Assembly (NCBI GenBank): GCA_914767715.1
Contig: OU612075.1
Span: forward strand, 17,794,001 to 17,858,000
Direction of reading: 5' to 3'
From: Membranipora membranacea
Taxonomy: Eukaryota > Bryozoa > Gymnolaemata > Cheilostomatida > Membraniporidae
Length of the DNA: 64,000 nt
Part shown: in pieces, positions 13,133-26,280 of the stretch
Numbering within the stretch: position 1 is the first letter of the stretch
Layout of the letters: every line of letters begins with the position of its first letter
Made by a program: the position numbers and the translations under genes
The notes under the pieces: generated by a model
The model's input: the letters and a program-made list of their open reading frames with translations, nothing else
What the model was told of the DNA's origin: nothing
The model's database searches: none

Positions 13133-13654
13133 CTTAGTTCACTCATGGTTCACTGGTCAGAGTGAACATATATTCGATTCATTTGTCTGTATTTGGAGTT
13201 GCTCCCCTGTCCATTGGAGGAAAAACAACTCCGAATTCGGGCAAATGGATCCATATTGATCTAGAGCATGGGTGGGCAACGGAAACTAGGTGACACTCAT
13301 AGATTATGATAAATACAATGCGTATAAACTATGAGGCATAGAGTGATAATGATGCGATAAAAAAAATGAGTAAAATATAGCAGTGCCTGTGGTAAATGAT
13401 AAGCAAAGTGAAAATGTAATAATTATAGTGCTGGCAAATTACAGTATGATAGAGAATTGCCTGGTCCTTTTCAAGACTCTCTGATGTTATAATTGGAAAA
13501 GGGTACTCCCTACCGATTGTTTGCTTATAATCTAAATTGTTGTTTTGTCCTATGGTTCTACTCGGATGTTCAATAATAGAGATTAGCAGTGTACAGTTTC
13601 AATGTGACAAACGCCACTTATAACTGAGTTTCAAACCCTATGAGATCTGAAAAT

Positions 13655-14025
13655 TAAAATGTTGATAGCTGCTTTCCAAAAAAATGTGCAGCAAACCTGA
13701 GAGATTCAAACCCACAGCTTACTATGCAGCTTGATAGCTCACGCTTACTGAGACATGATAACAGAGCTAAAAGTCTGTCATGATGAAGTGCTGCCTGATA
13801 AATAAAAAAAAAGGTTTGCGGCAAGCTTCTAGCTTTGAGATCTGATACAACAATGTTCATAGTACTGAGACAAAGCGCTGCCTGGTAAATAAATACAAAA
13901 TATTGTGGCAAGCTTCTAACGATGAGATCTGAGATCACAAGTAATGTCCACTGCTGCTTTCCAAAAAATAGAGCAGCAAACCTGATGAGAAACTAACCCA
14001 CAGTGTACTATACTGACCAGCTCAT
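13655..14025 (-). repeat. Degraded tRNA-like tandem repeat
   Basis: A block beginning GCTGCTTTCC followed by an A run and GCAGCAAACCTGA occurs at about 13669 and again at about 13952. Between them, a second block containing GCTGCCTG, TAAATAAA and GGCAAGCTTCTA is repeated at about 13788 and 13868. On the minus strand each end contains a GTGGGTT(T/A)GA-like B box and an A-box-like GTGAGCTATCAAGC or similar. This looks like decayed tRNA-derived SINE copies in tandem. Confidence 0.35.
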
Positions 14026-14607
14026 TAGGTAATTGCGATTGGGACTACATAGGTAGACACAGCGAATAGTGACGCAGCGACACAGCGACGCAACAAATAG
14101 TTTGCAAACTAGGGGTTCACTGATTTGTTTGTAAACCGAATTATGACGTAAAGACATGCACCGGATCAAGACGTAATAATGAGGATGTCAATTGCTCGTG
14201 GTAAATTGAAGAGGTAAAATAAATGACAAATGATAATGGTAGGCACATAGGCGGCAGCTACCAGGAGGAGCGAATGATAGTATAACCTGTGAGAAGTTAT
14301 CGAAACTCACATGGGAGCGGCGTAGATTACATGACGATGATTTTGTACTAAGAAAAAACAAAATAATCTAATCTATATAATACCAAAAGAATGAAGTTTC
14401 TAATGAGAGTATAGAGTTAAATAATTACTTGAAAGTAGAGAGGATCCCTGAAATTTCCTGCCTGGCTTGTTGACTGTTTACTGGTTGACCACAAATTGCC
14501 CAAAAATTTGAAATTTAACAGTTCTTGGCTCAAAAGTGCAAAGTTCAAGCAAATAAGAATTTGCAAGTGGCCTATTGGCTGTAGTATATTTGTTTTGTGC
14601 CATTCAT

Positions 14608-14900
14608 AGTGATTAGCTTTGGAACCATAGAAATTTCTATAAAGCAGAATTGAATCATTGATATTTCTATTGAGCCAGATTTTTGCCCAGGCACTCAGGC
14701 TAAAATGATTTGCTCAGGTATGACTGCCTCTATTAGATATTAGCCTTTGAACCATAGAAATTTAATTTGAGCAAATTTTAACCATTGAAATTTCTATTAA
14801 AGCAGATAATCTTACACATATTGCCCAGGCACTTAGGCTTTATTAAGTTGCTCTGAGGAGTGATTGAGGATTGCACATAAACAAACTATGTCTATTAGAT
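14608..14900. repeat. Diverged direct duplication, about 130-160 bp units
   Basis: Two neighbouring units share, in the same order, TAGC(T)TTTG(G)AACCATAGAAATTT, ATTGA(T/A)ATTTCTATT, GCCCAGGCACT(C/T)AGGCT, a TTGCTC motif and the end TCTATTAGAT. The first runs to about 14738, the second to about 14900. The two have diverged by many substitutions and small indels, so the duplication is old. No coding potential was seen. Confidence 0.5.
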
Positions 14901-16283
14901 TGAATAAAAATGGCTAGAAAAAGCCAAAAACCTGTGCTGGCTGTTGCAAGTTTTCTATGTCATAGCATCAACTGCTGGTTTTCATATTGCTCCCAAAGAG
15001 AAGATCAGGTATGAATCTAGTTAAGTTGACAATAATTGAAGGTGGTTGGGCAAAACTGTAGGTGTTTAGTGTGTGCAAAAATAGGGCTCAGCTGCCACAT
15101 AAGTTGTCAGAAGTCCCCTATGAGAGTTGCTTCATGGGCATCACCTTAATACCACCTCCAAACCTATCGGTTTTTCGGTGGGATCATTTATTGACAACAG
15201 TCTTCATCTTTAAATTGTTGTTCTATTAAATGTGCAAAAGCAAGCAAAAATTCAAAATAAAAAAAGAAAAATGGAAGCCATTGACCGTTTGGCTGTATAC
15301 TCCGAAAATGATTAGGTTATGTCTTAGACATGAAATAAATGAGTGTGTGTTGTCTGAATGCCTTCAAATTGTTTGAAGACCTGATGTGATATATCATATA
15401 TTAACCAATTCTATTGTTATACCTCTTCCCATCATTATCAGTTATCAAAAAAAAATTCAAAAGAACTAATTTTCTGTTTTTTAAAAGATGGCATTGACAA
15501 TACCACCTTCAACCATCAGCCAGTACATCAAAAACATAACATAGCATCGGCATGTCTATTTGAAGGCATGTTTATGTAATCATTGGTATTTGTAAAATAA
15601 AAGAATGAGTTGCCGGTACCTGAATACTCTTTAAGTTTTAATGAATTGACTAGTCTGACAGAGTCTGACTCATGTAATATTGTTATCGATAAACAATCTA
15701 CTGCTTTGATCTTACAAGGACTGAATCTCCAATGTGAATAGATATCAACTCCCGTTATATAAGCGGTTTGAGAAAATTGCACCAGGCATCAGCAGCATCG
15801 TCATTACGTCATACGATCATCATCTGCAAATTATAAATGTTACAGTGTACCATACAACTACCATGGTAAAGAAAATAAAAATTTACTATCATGACAGTTG
15901 CCATTCAGGAGATTTGCTCGCGTAGAAAATATGATACATATACACATATTCAAAGTTCTCAAATGATACTTGTGTTGATCGTTTTGCAACATTTCATTAA
16001 CAACCACATTCCCATTCCAGGAGCTGTGTCTTTTAATGGAATACTATACTAATACTATACTAATACTAATACTTTACCACAAACAAGTTGAACTTGAGTA
16101 CTCTAACTAAGTAGGCGGTAGTTCAGTTGGTTATAGGGCCTGGCCCTTCCCAGATTTTTATACCAACATGTTTTTGAACCAACATACACTCACAGCAAAT
16201 CAACCGTCCCCTAAAAAATGTGCAAGGTACTCGCAAACAAAGATTGCAGGTTTTTCTGGTTCAATGAAAACAAACCATCGACC

Positions 16284-16799
16284 ATAGACAGTTTTCTGAG
16301 CTCTGATTTAGGCCTCCTTTCAGAGTTGTCCTCTCTCCAGTTTGGTACTTTTAACCCAGGCTGCATAGGAAAAACGTGCTGAAAAGAGGGTTATATTGAT
16401 AACCGCTTATAATAGGATAAAAATTATTTTTGATTCAGAATCTGCAGCATTGAAAACTCATATGGTAATAGTTTGGAAAATAATTTTAGTATTTGGATAG
16501 TCAATTACAGCATTTTCTGCCTATTTTGCGGACAATTTGGCAGAATTTTTCATGAGTTTTATCACTAAAATTAAGATATATCCACGTTCAAACTTCCAAT
16601 GATTTGGAAACCCTGTCCCACAGGGTTATCAATGGTGCAGACTCTGAATCAAATTTCATTTTTTTATCCTAACATAAGCGGTTTTCAAGATAACCCTCTT
16701 TCAGCAGGTTTTTCCTATGCGGCGTGGGTTAAAAGTACCAAACTGGAGAGAGGAGAACTCCGAATTGAGGCATAAATAAGAGCTCAGAAAACTGTCTAT
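16284..16799. repeat. Foldback element with 170 bp arms
   Basis: The arms 16284-16452 and 16630-16799 are about 85-90% reverse complementary. Shared landmarks are ATAGACAGTTTTCTGAGCTC at the outer end, CTCTCTCCAGTTTGGTACTT in the middle and GATTCAGA(A/G)TCTGCA(G/C)CATTG at the inner end. The spacer of about 177 bp is not symmetrical. This architecture fits a foldback/MITE transposon. Neither arm has a long open frame, and no unambiguous target-site duplication was found. Confidence 0.65.
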
Positions 16800-17317
16800 T
16801 GAGCACCGAATACAGTAAATATGGTTAAATTATTTCATTGTACATATTATGGTGTGTACTCACAGCATCGGTTATCCCCTCTTGTATGATGTAATAATAA
16901 TATATGAAAAAGTAACAGGCTTCCCGCTGCGAGATACGAGATACATGGTCAAGCGTCAAAGAGCCACTGCATTGGTTAACCTGTACCATGAGATAATAGT
17001 ACTGAGCACTATCGATCATCACAAGTCAATAAAGAAAGACACACCATAAACACTCCTTAGTGACTGCTAATTAACTCATCCTTAAAACAAAATAACTCAA
17101 CCAGATCAAATTAATTAGTCTTAAAATATTTTCAACTGCCATTGTTGATACAAGTCATGTGACATATTCCCTTGTGATAACACATGCCTGGTTACTGCTT
17201 GTATCATGATCAAACTGAACTTGTACCAATTGAACTGATCATCTTTGTACTTCATTTAAACTATTTTTTTTAAACCGCATGGTCTGATTTAATTCGCCTT
17301 TTGACAGTGAATTATAG

Positions 17318-17482
17318 TGTGTGCGTACGTGTGTGCATATGTGTTTGCGTATGTACGTGTATATGTATGTATGTGCGTGCGTGCGTGCGTGCGTATGTTT
17401 GTGCGTACACACATGCATAATAATATTATATATATACATAAAAACGCACATACATTCATACATAATATGTACATACACACAT
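17318..17482. repeat. Alternating purine/pyrimidine tract
   Basis: A degenerate microsatellite of GT, GC and AT dinucleotides, including a (GTGC)n run, occupies the left part and its approximate inverse (CATA/CACA) the right part, with an AT-rich centre (17419-17440). Such alternating sequence can adopt Z-DNA and the whole can fold back. The cysteine/histidine-rich open frames that cross it are by-products of the repeat. Confidence 0.6.
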
Positions 17483-20019
17483 ATCCCTGGTGAGTAGTTG
17501 GCAGATAACATTTGACGTACCAAAGTTTTGATAGATTATGGGGCAATGTTGTCAGTTATGTTCCCAACTTTGTGTCCACAACAGACCGTACGACTAGATG
17601 TGTTGCCCTGCTGATGGTGCTGTTTTGGTTTCTGCTCATTGTCCGATCCTTGAATAAAAGAGGGCTCAGAATTTCAAGGTTGCCCTGCATAAAACTCTAA
17701 TAACCTTCACAACGGAAGAATATCTAAAGACTAACAAAAACTCTAGTTCCAATTTCTACTTGCAAATGTGCTCAAGATTACATTATAACATAGTTACACA
17801 CAGTAAGAGCCAGCAGTCCTTTATCACAGTCTGTCAGCGGCCATATACAGCAATCATTCATCTTGGGGCGAGATATGTATAGATATTGTTGTGCTCTTGT
17901 GTGACCAAAAGCAAATTCCCATGAAGAAACGGCCAAACCTAATAGTTCATTAGAATTAGGTTTATTGAAAATTGGTGCGTATAACTGCGACCATAAAAAT
18001 GGATGGTATATTGAGAGTTTTTGGAACAAATTTGTGTCCAATTTTACCATCTCTACTCTTTTCCATTGTAGTAAAAGAACTAGAAAGCGAGTCAGACGAT
18101 GATGACTCATTGTGACATATCACAGAATAGAATCTACCTTTATCTTGTATTCGGTATGTAGCATAGGAAGAAGAAGTTGGTACCACGATGGCATCGTATG
18201 CGAACACTCTTTGCCAATTGTGATTTGATTGTGTGCCACTCAGCTAGACTTGTCATAATCTCGGCTTGTGTAAATTGTTGAACATATACCTAGGTTGTGT
18301 TGGTACAACCTACCAATATGTTACACTAGACAATTATGACCTCCTGACTGGAATGCCTAAAGTTAGGGCTCTAACTTTTAAAGTCTCTACTCACTCCATA
18401 ATAGTGATGATTTCGTGGTAATTTGCTTTTAATTACAAATTTATCACAGTTGGCCCAAGTGTTTCCCATTAACATTTTGTGAATATCATGGCTAATTACC
18501 TGGATGTACACATAATTACATTGGTGCTACTATTTGTTACATATATTGTAAAAAGTTAGCACCTTATTTTTATCAGTGCCCCATGGTTCTCAACTTGATT
18601 GTATGGCCAACTGTGTACAATGGGTGAAACAAAACACACATATATCTACTTTGAGAACAAAAGCAACATTATTACTTAACCCCCATGTGTTTGCAGGTAG
18701 TGTCGAACACACTGCCTTGACTTGCTTTAGTGTCTTCTTTTACTTTGTGGAGACACAACTAAAGAATTATGATGTGAAATGAACAAACACCGACCTATAA
18801 AATAAAAATTTGTTTGAAAACAGTTTAATAACTCATTGTATCTCAAGATTTTCTGTTGTTTGGAGACTAAAAATAAATTCAGTGGTACTCACACAGCTTG
18901 AATAATATTACCAAAGATGCCATATTCTGCACTTCTAATCACTAATGGCACTACAGACCGAATGCACTCATCCTGCCTGTTTAAAACACTTCGGGAATTA
19001 TATTTTAAAGTGCTAAAGTTAAAGGAGCACCAGGTTTGTCTCCTTATTTGCAGCTAAATTAACTATCACCTAGTTCACCCCAATCAAGATTAATCTCTCT
19101 GCGTAAATGTATGGGGCATTGTACAATCTCCATTTATTATCAAGCCAGCGGTAATATTTCAAAAATGATTTTTGCTACCTTCTTATATGTGTAACCTGAT
19201 ATCACCTAGAGCCGACACCACAGAAAAGGAGTCTCATAAACTTTGTTTTGGTTTGGCTCTATTGAAAATTTGAAGGTTCATGCTTACAGGAGTAAACTCT
19301 ATCTATCATTAACTCAGACATCGCTCTAGATTTTACCTTATCAGTTATAATCTTGGAAGAAAAACGCCCTTTCATGCCTTCCCCAAAAGGTGAGTAGATG
19401 AGATATGAAGAACTCAATAATCTAGTTATTGGGCTTGTTCCATTTATATAAGCACAAAATTATTTGGTCATCATGATCAATAATTAGAGGTACTAGATGT
19501 AAGTGATAATCACTGTGTTTAAGTTCAATAAAAGGATGGGTATAATTATCTTTGAGTATAAACTCAAATTAACTCCAAGGTCAAGATCCAAGATTTGATG
19601 CTTGACATTAATCACTACACCAATTCACTGGTATGACCAAAATTATCGGGCTGTTTTCTTTGATAGTATCACAACTGATCACATGACTGTATTTGTTATG
19701 AAACGATTGCTAACATTTACAACTTTATTTGTGCACTAGGCAGCTTTGATCTATGTTGTTTGCCTGTGGCTTGTGCTGTTCTTCTAAAGCTTATTGATAG
19801 GAAGGTGGCAGTAGCCTGCTGCAACTATATTTACTATAATAATTCAAATTTAACATTAGAACCACAACAATTATCTTATCTAATGTGTTCTTAGGAAGCA
19901 GTCTACCCTAATTCTCTGTCAAATGTAACTGGGAACACCCGTCACTGCTATAGACGGTCATGCTCACCACTATTAATGTAAAATATTTATAATTTTAGGT
20001 CCACATCGAACTGCTAGAA

Positions 20020-23000
20020 ATGTTGAGTATAAGTGACAGAATCATCCTACTGTTTATTTTCGCTGTAAGTTCATTATATCATTATCTATAGAAGATGTAT
20101 ACTTTCTTTCCTCAAAATTTTAACTACCTTCCAAATACTTTTGGTTATCACAATCTTGGATATGTGAGATGCAATCCCTTTCAGGGGTAGGTGAAATAAT
20201 TTATACAAACTCCAATCTGATCACCAAACCTTAAAAAGGGATCCTCTCACTTCTCCCATGTTGAAATTAGTGTATCATTGAACTTTGAAAGAATATATCA
20301 AGTTTAGGACTGTCTCTTATCAATGGGTTTTTAGAATCGCCCAGTGACGGAACGTAACATCCATGATCTTTACGGAACTTCAATTTTCAGTTTTGGGGAA
20401 GAAAATAAAAAATACAGCAAAATGACCCTACGCTCACGCTATCGTTGTTAGGTTCTGTATCTGATCAGTGACTTGTCGAGTAAAATAGTTTGCAGGGCTG
20501 AATATAAACTCTAAAATGGAAAGCCAATACATATCTACTACGTTCGGTTATTCCATCTAAAACTAAAACTTGTTTTACACACAGATAGTGTGGCAATCTG
20601 CAGAAACAATGAAGGATGGGCGTTCAGGATCTAGCGGAAGTTCGGAATCTTTAGCAAGCTCTGAATCTTCTGCAAGCTCAGAGTCTTCAGCAAGTTCAGA
20701 ATCTGCTTCATCAGATGTCACATGCCCTGGTAGGTTCATATTGAGAGTTAACTTGGATAATTCATATCCATCCGTATGAAGTGTTGATCAGTTTACCATA
20801 AACTTTAAAATATGAAAAATCAAACAAATAACAAGGAGCAAGAAATAAACCTCTGATTTCTATAAGCTTTCTCCTTGTTACAGAGGTACCGTTATCATGT
20901 GAAGCTTCTACATGTAGTGGTAAAGGTGTATGTTATGAGATGCTAACTGGAGGAAGCCTCTGTCTATGTGCAGATGGCTTCACAGGATCCGATTGCTCTG
21001 TTGATGTTAACGAATGCTCTGCGAATCCGTGTGGAAACGGAGGAAGTTGTATTGATGGTGTGAACGAGTACCAGTGTGCGTGTCTCCCTCCCTGGACTGG
21101 GAAAACTTGTGCTCAAGGTATTGCCTGCATCGTATTTGCATTCAGATTTATAGCCCTGTGTATGAAGCTCTATTATATGGTGCTACCTACTCAACAGGTT
21201 TTGAGCATAGACATGGATATGCTTATGGTTCAGAATTCGATCTTCGCTATCATTGTCAGAGGATTTTTTTAAATTTTGTTGGTACCCTGTGTAAATTTTG
21301 TTTAGGGGATCAAGATATTATTTGATAAAAGTGATATCGAATAATACATTAACATTTTTCCAGATGACCAACCGTGACCAACACTTGGACAACAGCATTT
21401 CCGTTGCTATCAAATGAGAACCTCTGGTTTGACATTTTCAAATCATGGTTCAGAGATCTAGGCTTTTCCAGTCTTAACAACTTCATTATCCTCTGTTTCA
21501 ATATCTTCATAGTGATGTAAGTACAGAGCCAACTGTTTTATTTTATGTTTTGGTAGATATTGCTGAGTGCGGTGCGTTGACATGCTCAGGTAATGGAGTA
21601 TGTATAGAGGAGGTTGGTGGAGGCAGCGTTTGTAAATGTGATGCCGGGTACTCAGGTACGGACTGCTCACAGACGCTGTCATACTGCTCCAGCTCACCAT
21701 GTGAGAACCAGGGGGTCTGTACAGAGGTTACCGCTGGGTTCAGCTGTGCCTGTAAATCTGGGTGGACAGGGAAAACCTGTGGTACAGGTGAGGTGTTGTT
21801 TTGTCCCATTATGCAAAATTAGAATTAAATGTACCTTCTTTGTCTGACCGAATACAGTCATAAAATAAGTACTGGAGTGGACTGCAGCTTGATGTGTTTG
21901 AACTAGAATTCGCAGGAAAAGCAACAATCTTGAATTAGCTCCAAACACTGAAGTCCACTGTAACCGGTTTTCTGAGTTGCTGCCCCTTCACTTATGAACT
22001 GCATTAGAGGGGACCCAACTCCGAATGGGGACAAACTGGATTAAATTGATGTAAAATACACCCATTAGCTATGATAAGCTTTTCACTCCTGTGGATTTTA
22101 TGCTCTGTTGGCTACATTTTGGATGTCACTTCTGTGCTTTCTAGATGTAGTCGAATGTACTTCCTTGACATGCAGTTCTGGGAGTACCTGTATAGAGGTT
22201 GCTGGAGGTGGCACTCTTTGCCAGTGTATCTCTGGTTATACGGGATCAGACTGTTCTGTCGGTAATATATATATTATACATGTTATTAAACTCAAGCTCT
22301 TTTATAACATCATCTTTGTTTGCTCCCTACAGTAACTGCTATTCTGTGAATGAATTCCCAATATAGTAGCAAATACCTTGACTGGACCCGATTTGCTACC
22401 AAAAAATAAAAAATATTCTATCTGGTTTTCTGATATCTCCAAAAACTAGATATATTGCCTGGCTTATTGTTTTGCTGTGGCATAGTGTTTGGATAAATCG
22501 AGATTTTTATGATTAACTCAGAGGAACTTTTAAATTTGGAATTGCCTCCTCTCGACAAATGTATCCCATATGGTCATTCCCTGAAGTTTCCAAGAGGTAG
22601 CCAATTTTAAGAAGTTGCCCAGATCCAATTGGTCTTAAGAGCTTAAGTTCCGCCATGGTCAGGATGATGATGGAAACTTTTGATTACTTGTAGATATTGA
22701 TGAGTGTTGGGATAAGTTGAGAGTTTGTGGGATAAACTCTGTATGTAAGAACACTGCTGGTAGTTCTGTATGTCAGTGTGAGGATGGATATACAGGATCT
22801 GATGCTCCTTACTCCTGTCCAGGTAAGGTTATAGATGAATGTGTGGAAAAGTTGAGAGTTTGTGGGATAAACTCTGTATGTAAGAACACTGCTGGTAGTT
22901 CTGTATGTCAGTGTGAGGATGGATACACAGGGCCTGATGCTCCTTACTCTTGTCCAGGTAAGGTTATAGATGAGTGTGTGGATAAGTTGAGAGTTTGTGG

Positions 23001-24448
23001 GATAAGCTCTGTATGTATGAACACTCTGGTAGTTCTGTATGTCTGTGTGAGGATGGATACACAGGACCTGATGCTCCTTACTCCCGTCCAGGTTTGTGAA
23101 CAAGTATTTACTTTCTCACCATATAACTGTTGTGTGAAGTGAATTGTCCATTTCAGTTGTACATGTAAACACATAAACTATCAAATTCTAGTTGTTGGTA
23201 GCCCTTTATCCTTCTTTCCTCTCATTATTATTTCCTTGATATTAATTGAGTGCTCATCTGCATCTTGCTTGTAATATAAAAAGGCTGTGATACTCTTCAT
23301 GCATGTAGTGAGAATGATTAATTCATTGTTACAACACCATTTTTTAGATGTTATTACAACAGCTCCCCCAGTAACGACAGCACCGAAGATCACCACAACA
23401 CCAACCACTACGACTTCAACCACGACACCGCCATCACAATGTGTACCTAATCCTTGTAAGAACAGTGGAACATGCTCTGCCGATGGTGATGACTTCAGTT
23501 GCAGCTGTATTCCGGATTACACCGGGGATACATGTGAAACAGGTAAGTCGTTTAGAGTCTTAGAGCCTTGATACAGAACTATCTACATTTAGTACTGTTA
23601 AATACTAAAAGACTACCAATGCATCCTTTGGTCTTTGGGTAGTTTTTAAGGCCTTCTTTTCAATGTTTTAAAAATTAATAGTGAATTGCTATACAACCAC
23701 ATAGGAATGATGGAAAATCTAAACTGTTTATAGAATGCTGCAAAAAGATGGTAATTTTCGGGCGATAAATTTTATGCTGCTAGAGGGTACTCTCACATTT
23801 AAAGAGCTCTCAGTTGATATATCAAATTGGCCAAATAAATACTACACATAGACTATGATGATAGCGCTGAATCAGGAACTGTATCGCTGCATTATCAACT
23901 TTGATACCAATACAATATCAAACATTTAAAAAAAATGTGAGCTGATTGGAATGGTAGCTTATTGGGCCAATACAGTACATACCCAGGAATACCTGTTAGA
24001 TGGACAAGGGGGGACAATTTTCTTACACAATGAATTATTTTAACCCAGAAGTGCTATGAACTTGTTCGGTATAAAATTATTGCATAACTACTGCATAACT
24101 AGCCGCAAGACTATAAATTTGTTTTGATATTTCAGTAAACTTGAACAAGGTGTAGAAACAATGGTCAGAACAGGGAGTCTGAAAAAACAGGAATTTTTTA
24201 TTAACAGGACTCGAACTAAACAGCTTACACTGTATGCGTCATATATGTGTGTTATTTCTATTACAGCTCTGTTCTGTGAAGCTTCTGGGAATACATACAG
24301 GCAGAAGCCTGATACTAATTGTGCTACATACACACAGCAGACACCCAATAGTATGATAGAGGAAATTACCTGCAACCCAACATCTCTACAGTTTGATCTC
24401 ACCGTCTGTGTCTGTAACTTCCCTCAAAATGTTATCTGTTATGTGTGA
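20020..24448 (+). CDS. EGF-A: secreted EGF-repeat protein with C-terminal six-Cys domain
   Basis: This is the first of three tandem paralogues. Exons 20020-20064, 20585-20729, 20884-21117, 21557-21787, 22145-22261, 22694-22957, 23348-23542 and 24267-24448 join in frame to 470 residues. The order is a signal peptide split by the first intron (MLSISDRIILLFIFA, then IVWQSAE); a Ser-rich stretch of SSES(S/L)A repeats; two exons each coding a pair of EGF domains; one single EGF exon; two EGF units of DIDEC/VIDEC type with the CGINSVCKN core, resembling calcium-binding EGF; a short TTTTPTTTT linker with another EGF; and a terminal domain ending NVICYV. All EGF exons are flanked by phase 1 introns. 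The exon at 22694 is the head of a tandem array whose third unit is broken, so the donor used may be at 22822 or 22957. An AATAAA lies near 24625. The ligand is unknown; an extracellular adhesive, matrix or mucus role is inferred only. Confidence 0.8.
22694..23091 (+). repeat. Tandem array of three EGF-exon units (129/135/134 bp)
   Basis: Unit 1 is 22694-22822, unit 2 is 22823-22957 and unit 3 is 22958-23091. Units 2 and 3 each begin with GTAAGGTTATAG, the start of the intron that follows the same exon in EGF-B (32115 onward). The 12 bp keep frame and read GKVI before DEC. Units 1 and 2 are nearly identical and open. Unit 3 lacks one base (ACTCTGG instead of ACTGCTGG), and its last cysteine codon TGT has become CGT. 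Confidence 0.85.
22958..23091 (+). pseudogene. Broken third EGF unit in EGF-A
   Basis: A one-base deletion near 23025 shifts the frame, so the EGF cysteines after CGISSVCMN are lost, and the sixth cysteine codon is mutated as well. It ends in CCAG followed by GTTTGTGAAC, a weaker donor than the GTAAGG kept at the ends of units 1 and 2. It is most simply intron sequence in the present gene, removed with the intron starting at 22958. Confidence 0.7.
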
Positions 24449-26049
24449 AAAGGAACACATCAGAATACTTATTACCATATACCTTATTACCAGTACCATA
24501 TCGAGAGGTATATTTTTAGACTTGGATACATAAAACTTTCCGAAAATTGAATTTTGATATTTCAAATGCCTCCTATTAAATCCTACGTTTCTTTTTATTT
24601 TCTTTTTTATCAATATAATATAAAATAAAACCAAAATTCTTAAGATATAATTCATGAAAGAGGACCGTTAGAGGAGACCTGAAAAATAACAACAGGTTGT
24701 AGCGATAACATGCGATGTTAAGTGGAAAAAGAAATAGAAGTATAGAAGTAAAGAAAATGATAATGTTAATAATAACAATACAGCGATAATTTGTAAGTGC
24801 TGGTTTGGCTTCTATTCATCTGAGAATCTACGGTCATATCAGAAAGAGCAAAAGTTTAGCCCTTCCCATCATCATCATCCATCTGCAGTCTCCTGAGTGG
24901 GATAACAAATTAATGTCGTAATATTGTTTGTTATCTCTGACAGTCTTAACTACCTAATTTATGCTTTCAAGAAAACATATAGACACTACTATTTATTCAA
25001 CATGCTAATGATATGCACGAGGAGCTGGCAATATATGTGATCTTGGCATTACAATAGCTCAGATGTTAAAGCCTGGTTCACAACATATCAAATTGGTCTT
25101 GCTGGAGAGGGTAACAGCTCTGCAACTCTGAACCACAAAATATCAGCAGTCATGGGAATCACAATAAACTGCAATATGAATATCAGAAGCTCTGGTTTTG
25201 CTAGAGTCTCTTGAGAGGTTGTGGCTCCCAATTGCTTAGGTTTTCCTCGCACAGTCTTGCAGCGCTTTTGCAGAAACTTAAAACATTATGGCTCACCATT
25301 GAGTTGAGAATATCTATAATTTCTTGAAAGTCGTAGTCAAATTATAACATGCACAGATCAACTGTTAGCTCTATGGTTCACGCTTAATTTTAACCATAGT
25401 TATCCCATCATCGCAACGGTATCCTGAGATTGGTCTTGCAAGACTCTAATGACTCCAAAGGAAGCCGAAATTTTTGTGGAACAGCAATTGCAGAACTGTT
25501 GGACCTTCCTGCCGATCCCTAAATCTTACAATTGTGAACCGGGGTTATAGGATACCCGTAGATCAAAGCATTTCGTAGTCAGGCAGTTATTACTGCTGTA
25601 CTTTTGAAAGATTTCATTAGTGTTAAATTTCGAAGCTCGCTCAGGTAAAGATTATCATCTCGCTGAGATACGATAATTTCACTGTACTGTACATTAAAAT
25701 TGTAGATTAATTCAGCTTTTATCGGGCCTTGTCAGTACAGTCAACTCCATACCACTCATATTAGTTGTACCCATAGACATAATAATTTAAGTCTATGGTT
25801 GTACCTGAGCAAGGGGGACAATTTCTAGTGTTATCAATAATTTTCACCAGACATGGCTTTGAAGTTTAACACGGGCACGAACATGGACACTGGACATCCT
25901 TTTCTGCTGCTAGTGTGTGTTCAGGCAATTGCTGTCTGCATGAGAATTTGTGGTGAATCGGTCACAGCATACCTAGCAAAACCTAATACCATACACAAAC
26001 CTTAAACAAATCTTCTCTACAAATTTTTCCTGCCCTTCACAAACATTAT

Positions 26050-26280
26050 TCCCGTAGCTCAGTAGACAGTTGAAGAGGGCGATACGGGTTCAATCCCCAT
26101 TTTTTTCCGAGTTTCTGGTTGAAACGCCGTGGCGTTTTTCATAGTTTTATCAATGTTCTGGCGTGCCTTAAAAAAGAAGTTAAACACTTTTGAAGTACTT
26201 ACTGCCTGACGATAAAATACTTTGGTCCGTGGTGCATGAAGGAGGCTTAAGACTCTTTGTATTGCCGTCTGCATTTTTGA
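26050..26280 (+). repeat. tRNA-derived SINE-like sequence
   Basis: CCCGTAGCTCAGTAGACAG resembles a tRNA A box region, and GGGTTCAATCCCC about 30 bp further resembles a B box. The acceptor stem does not close, so it is not a working tRNA gene. The downstream body, containing TTGAAACGCCGTGGCGTTTT, differs from that of the SINE at 27793, so this is another family or a chimaera. Confidence 0.4.

Larger units (their letters stand above)
13133..20019. other. Repeat-rich spacer between DIABLO and EGF-A
   Basis: No coding exon is recognised. The spacer holds degraded tRNA-like repeats (13.65-14.03 kb), a diverged tandem duplication (14.61-14.90 kb), a half tRNA-like sequence (about 16113-16155), a 516 bp foldback element (16284-16799) and an alternating purine/pyrimidine tract (17318-17482). 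The 5'UTR of EGF-A probably begins an exon just after the TTTTAG at 19993-19998. Confidence 0.5.

Noticed and set aside
17239-17546. Cys/His/Thr-rich open frames on the minus strand
   Set aside because: They are produced by the CATA/CACA dinucleotide repeat and have no splice context.
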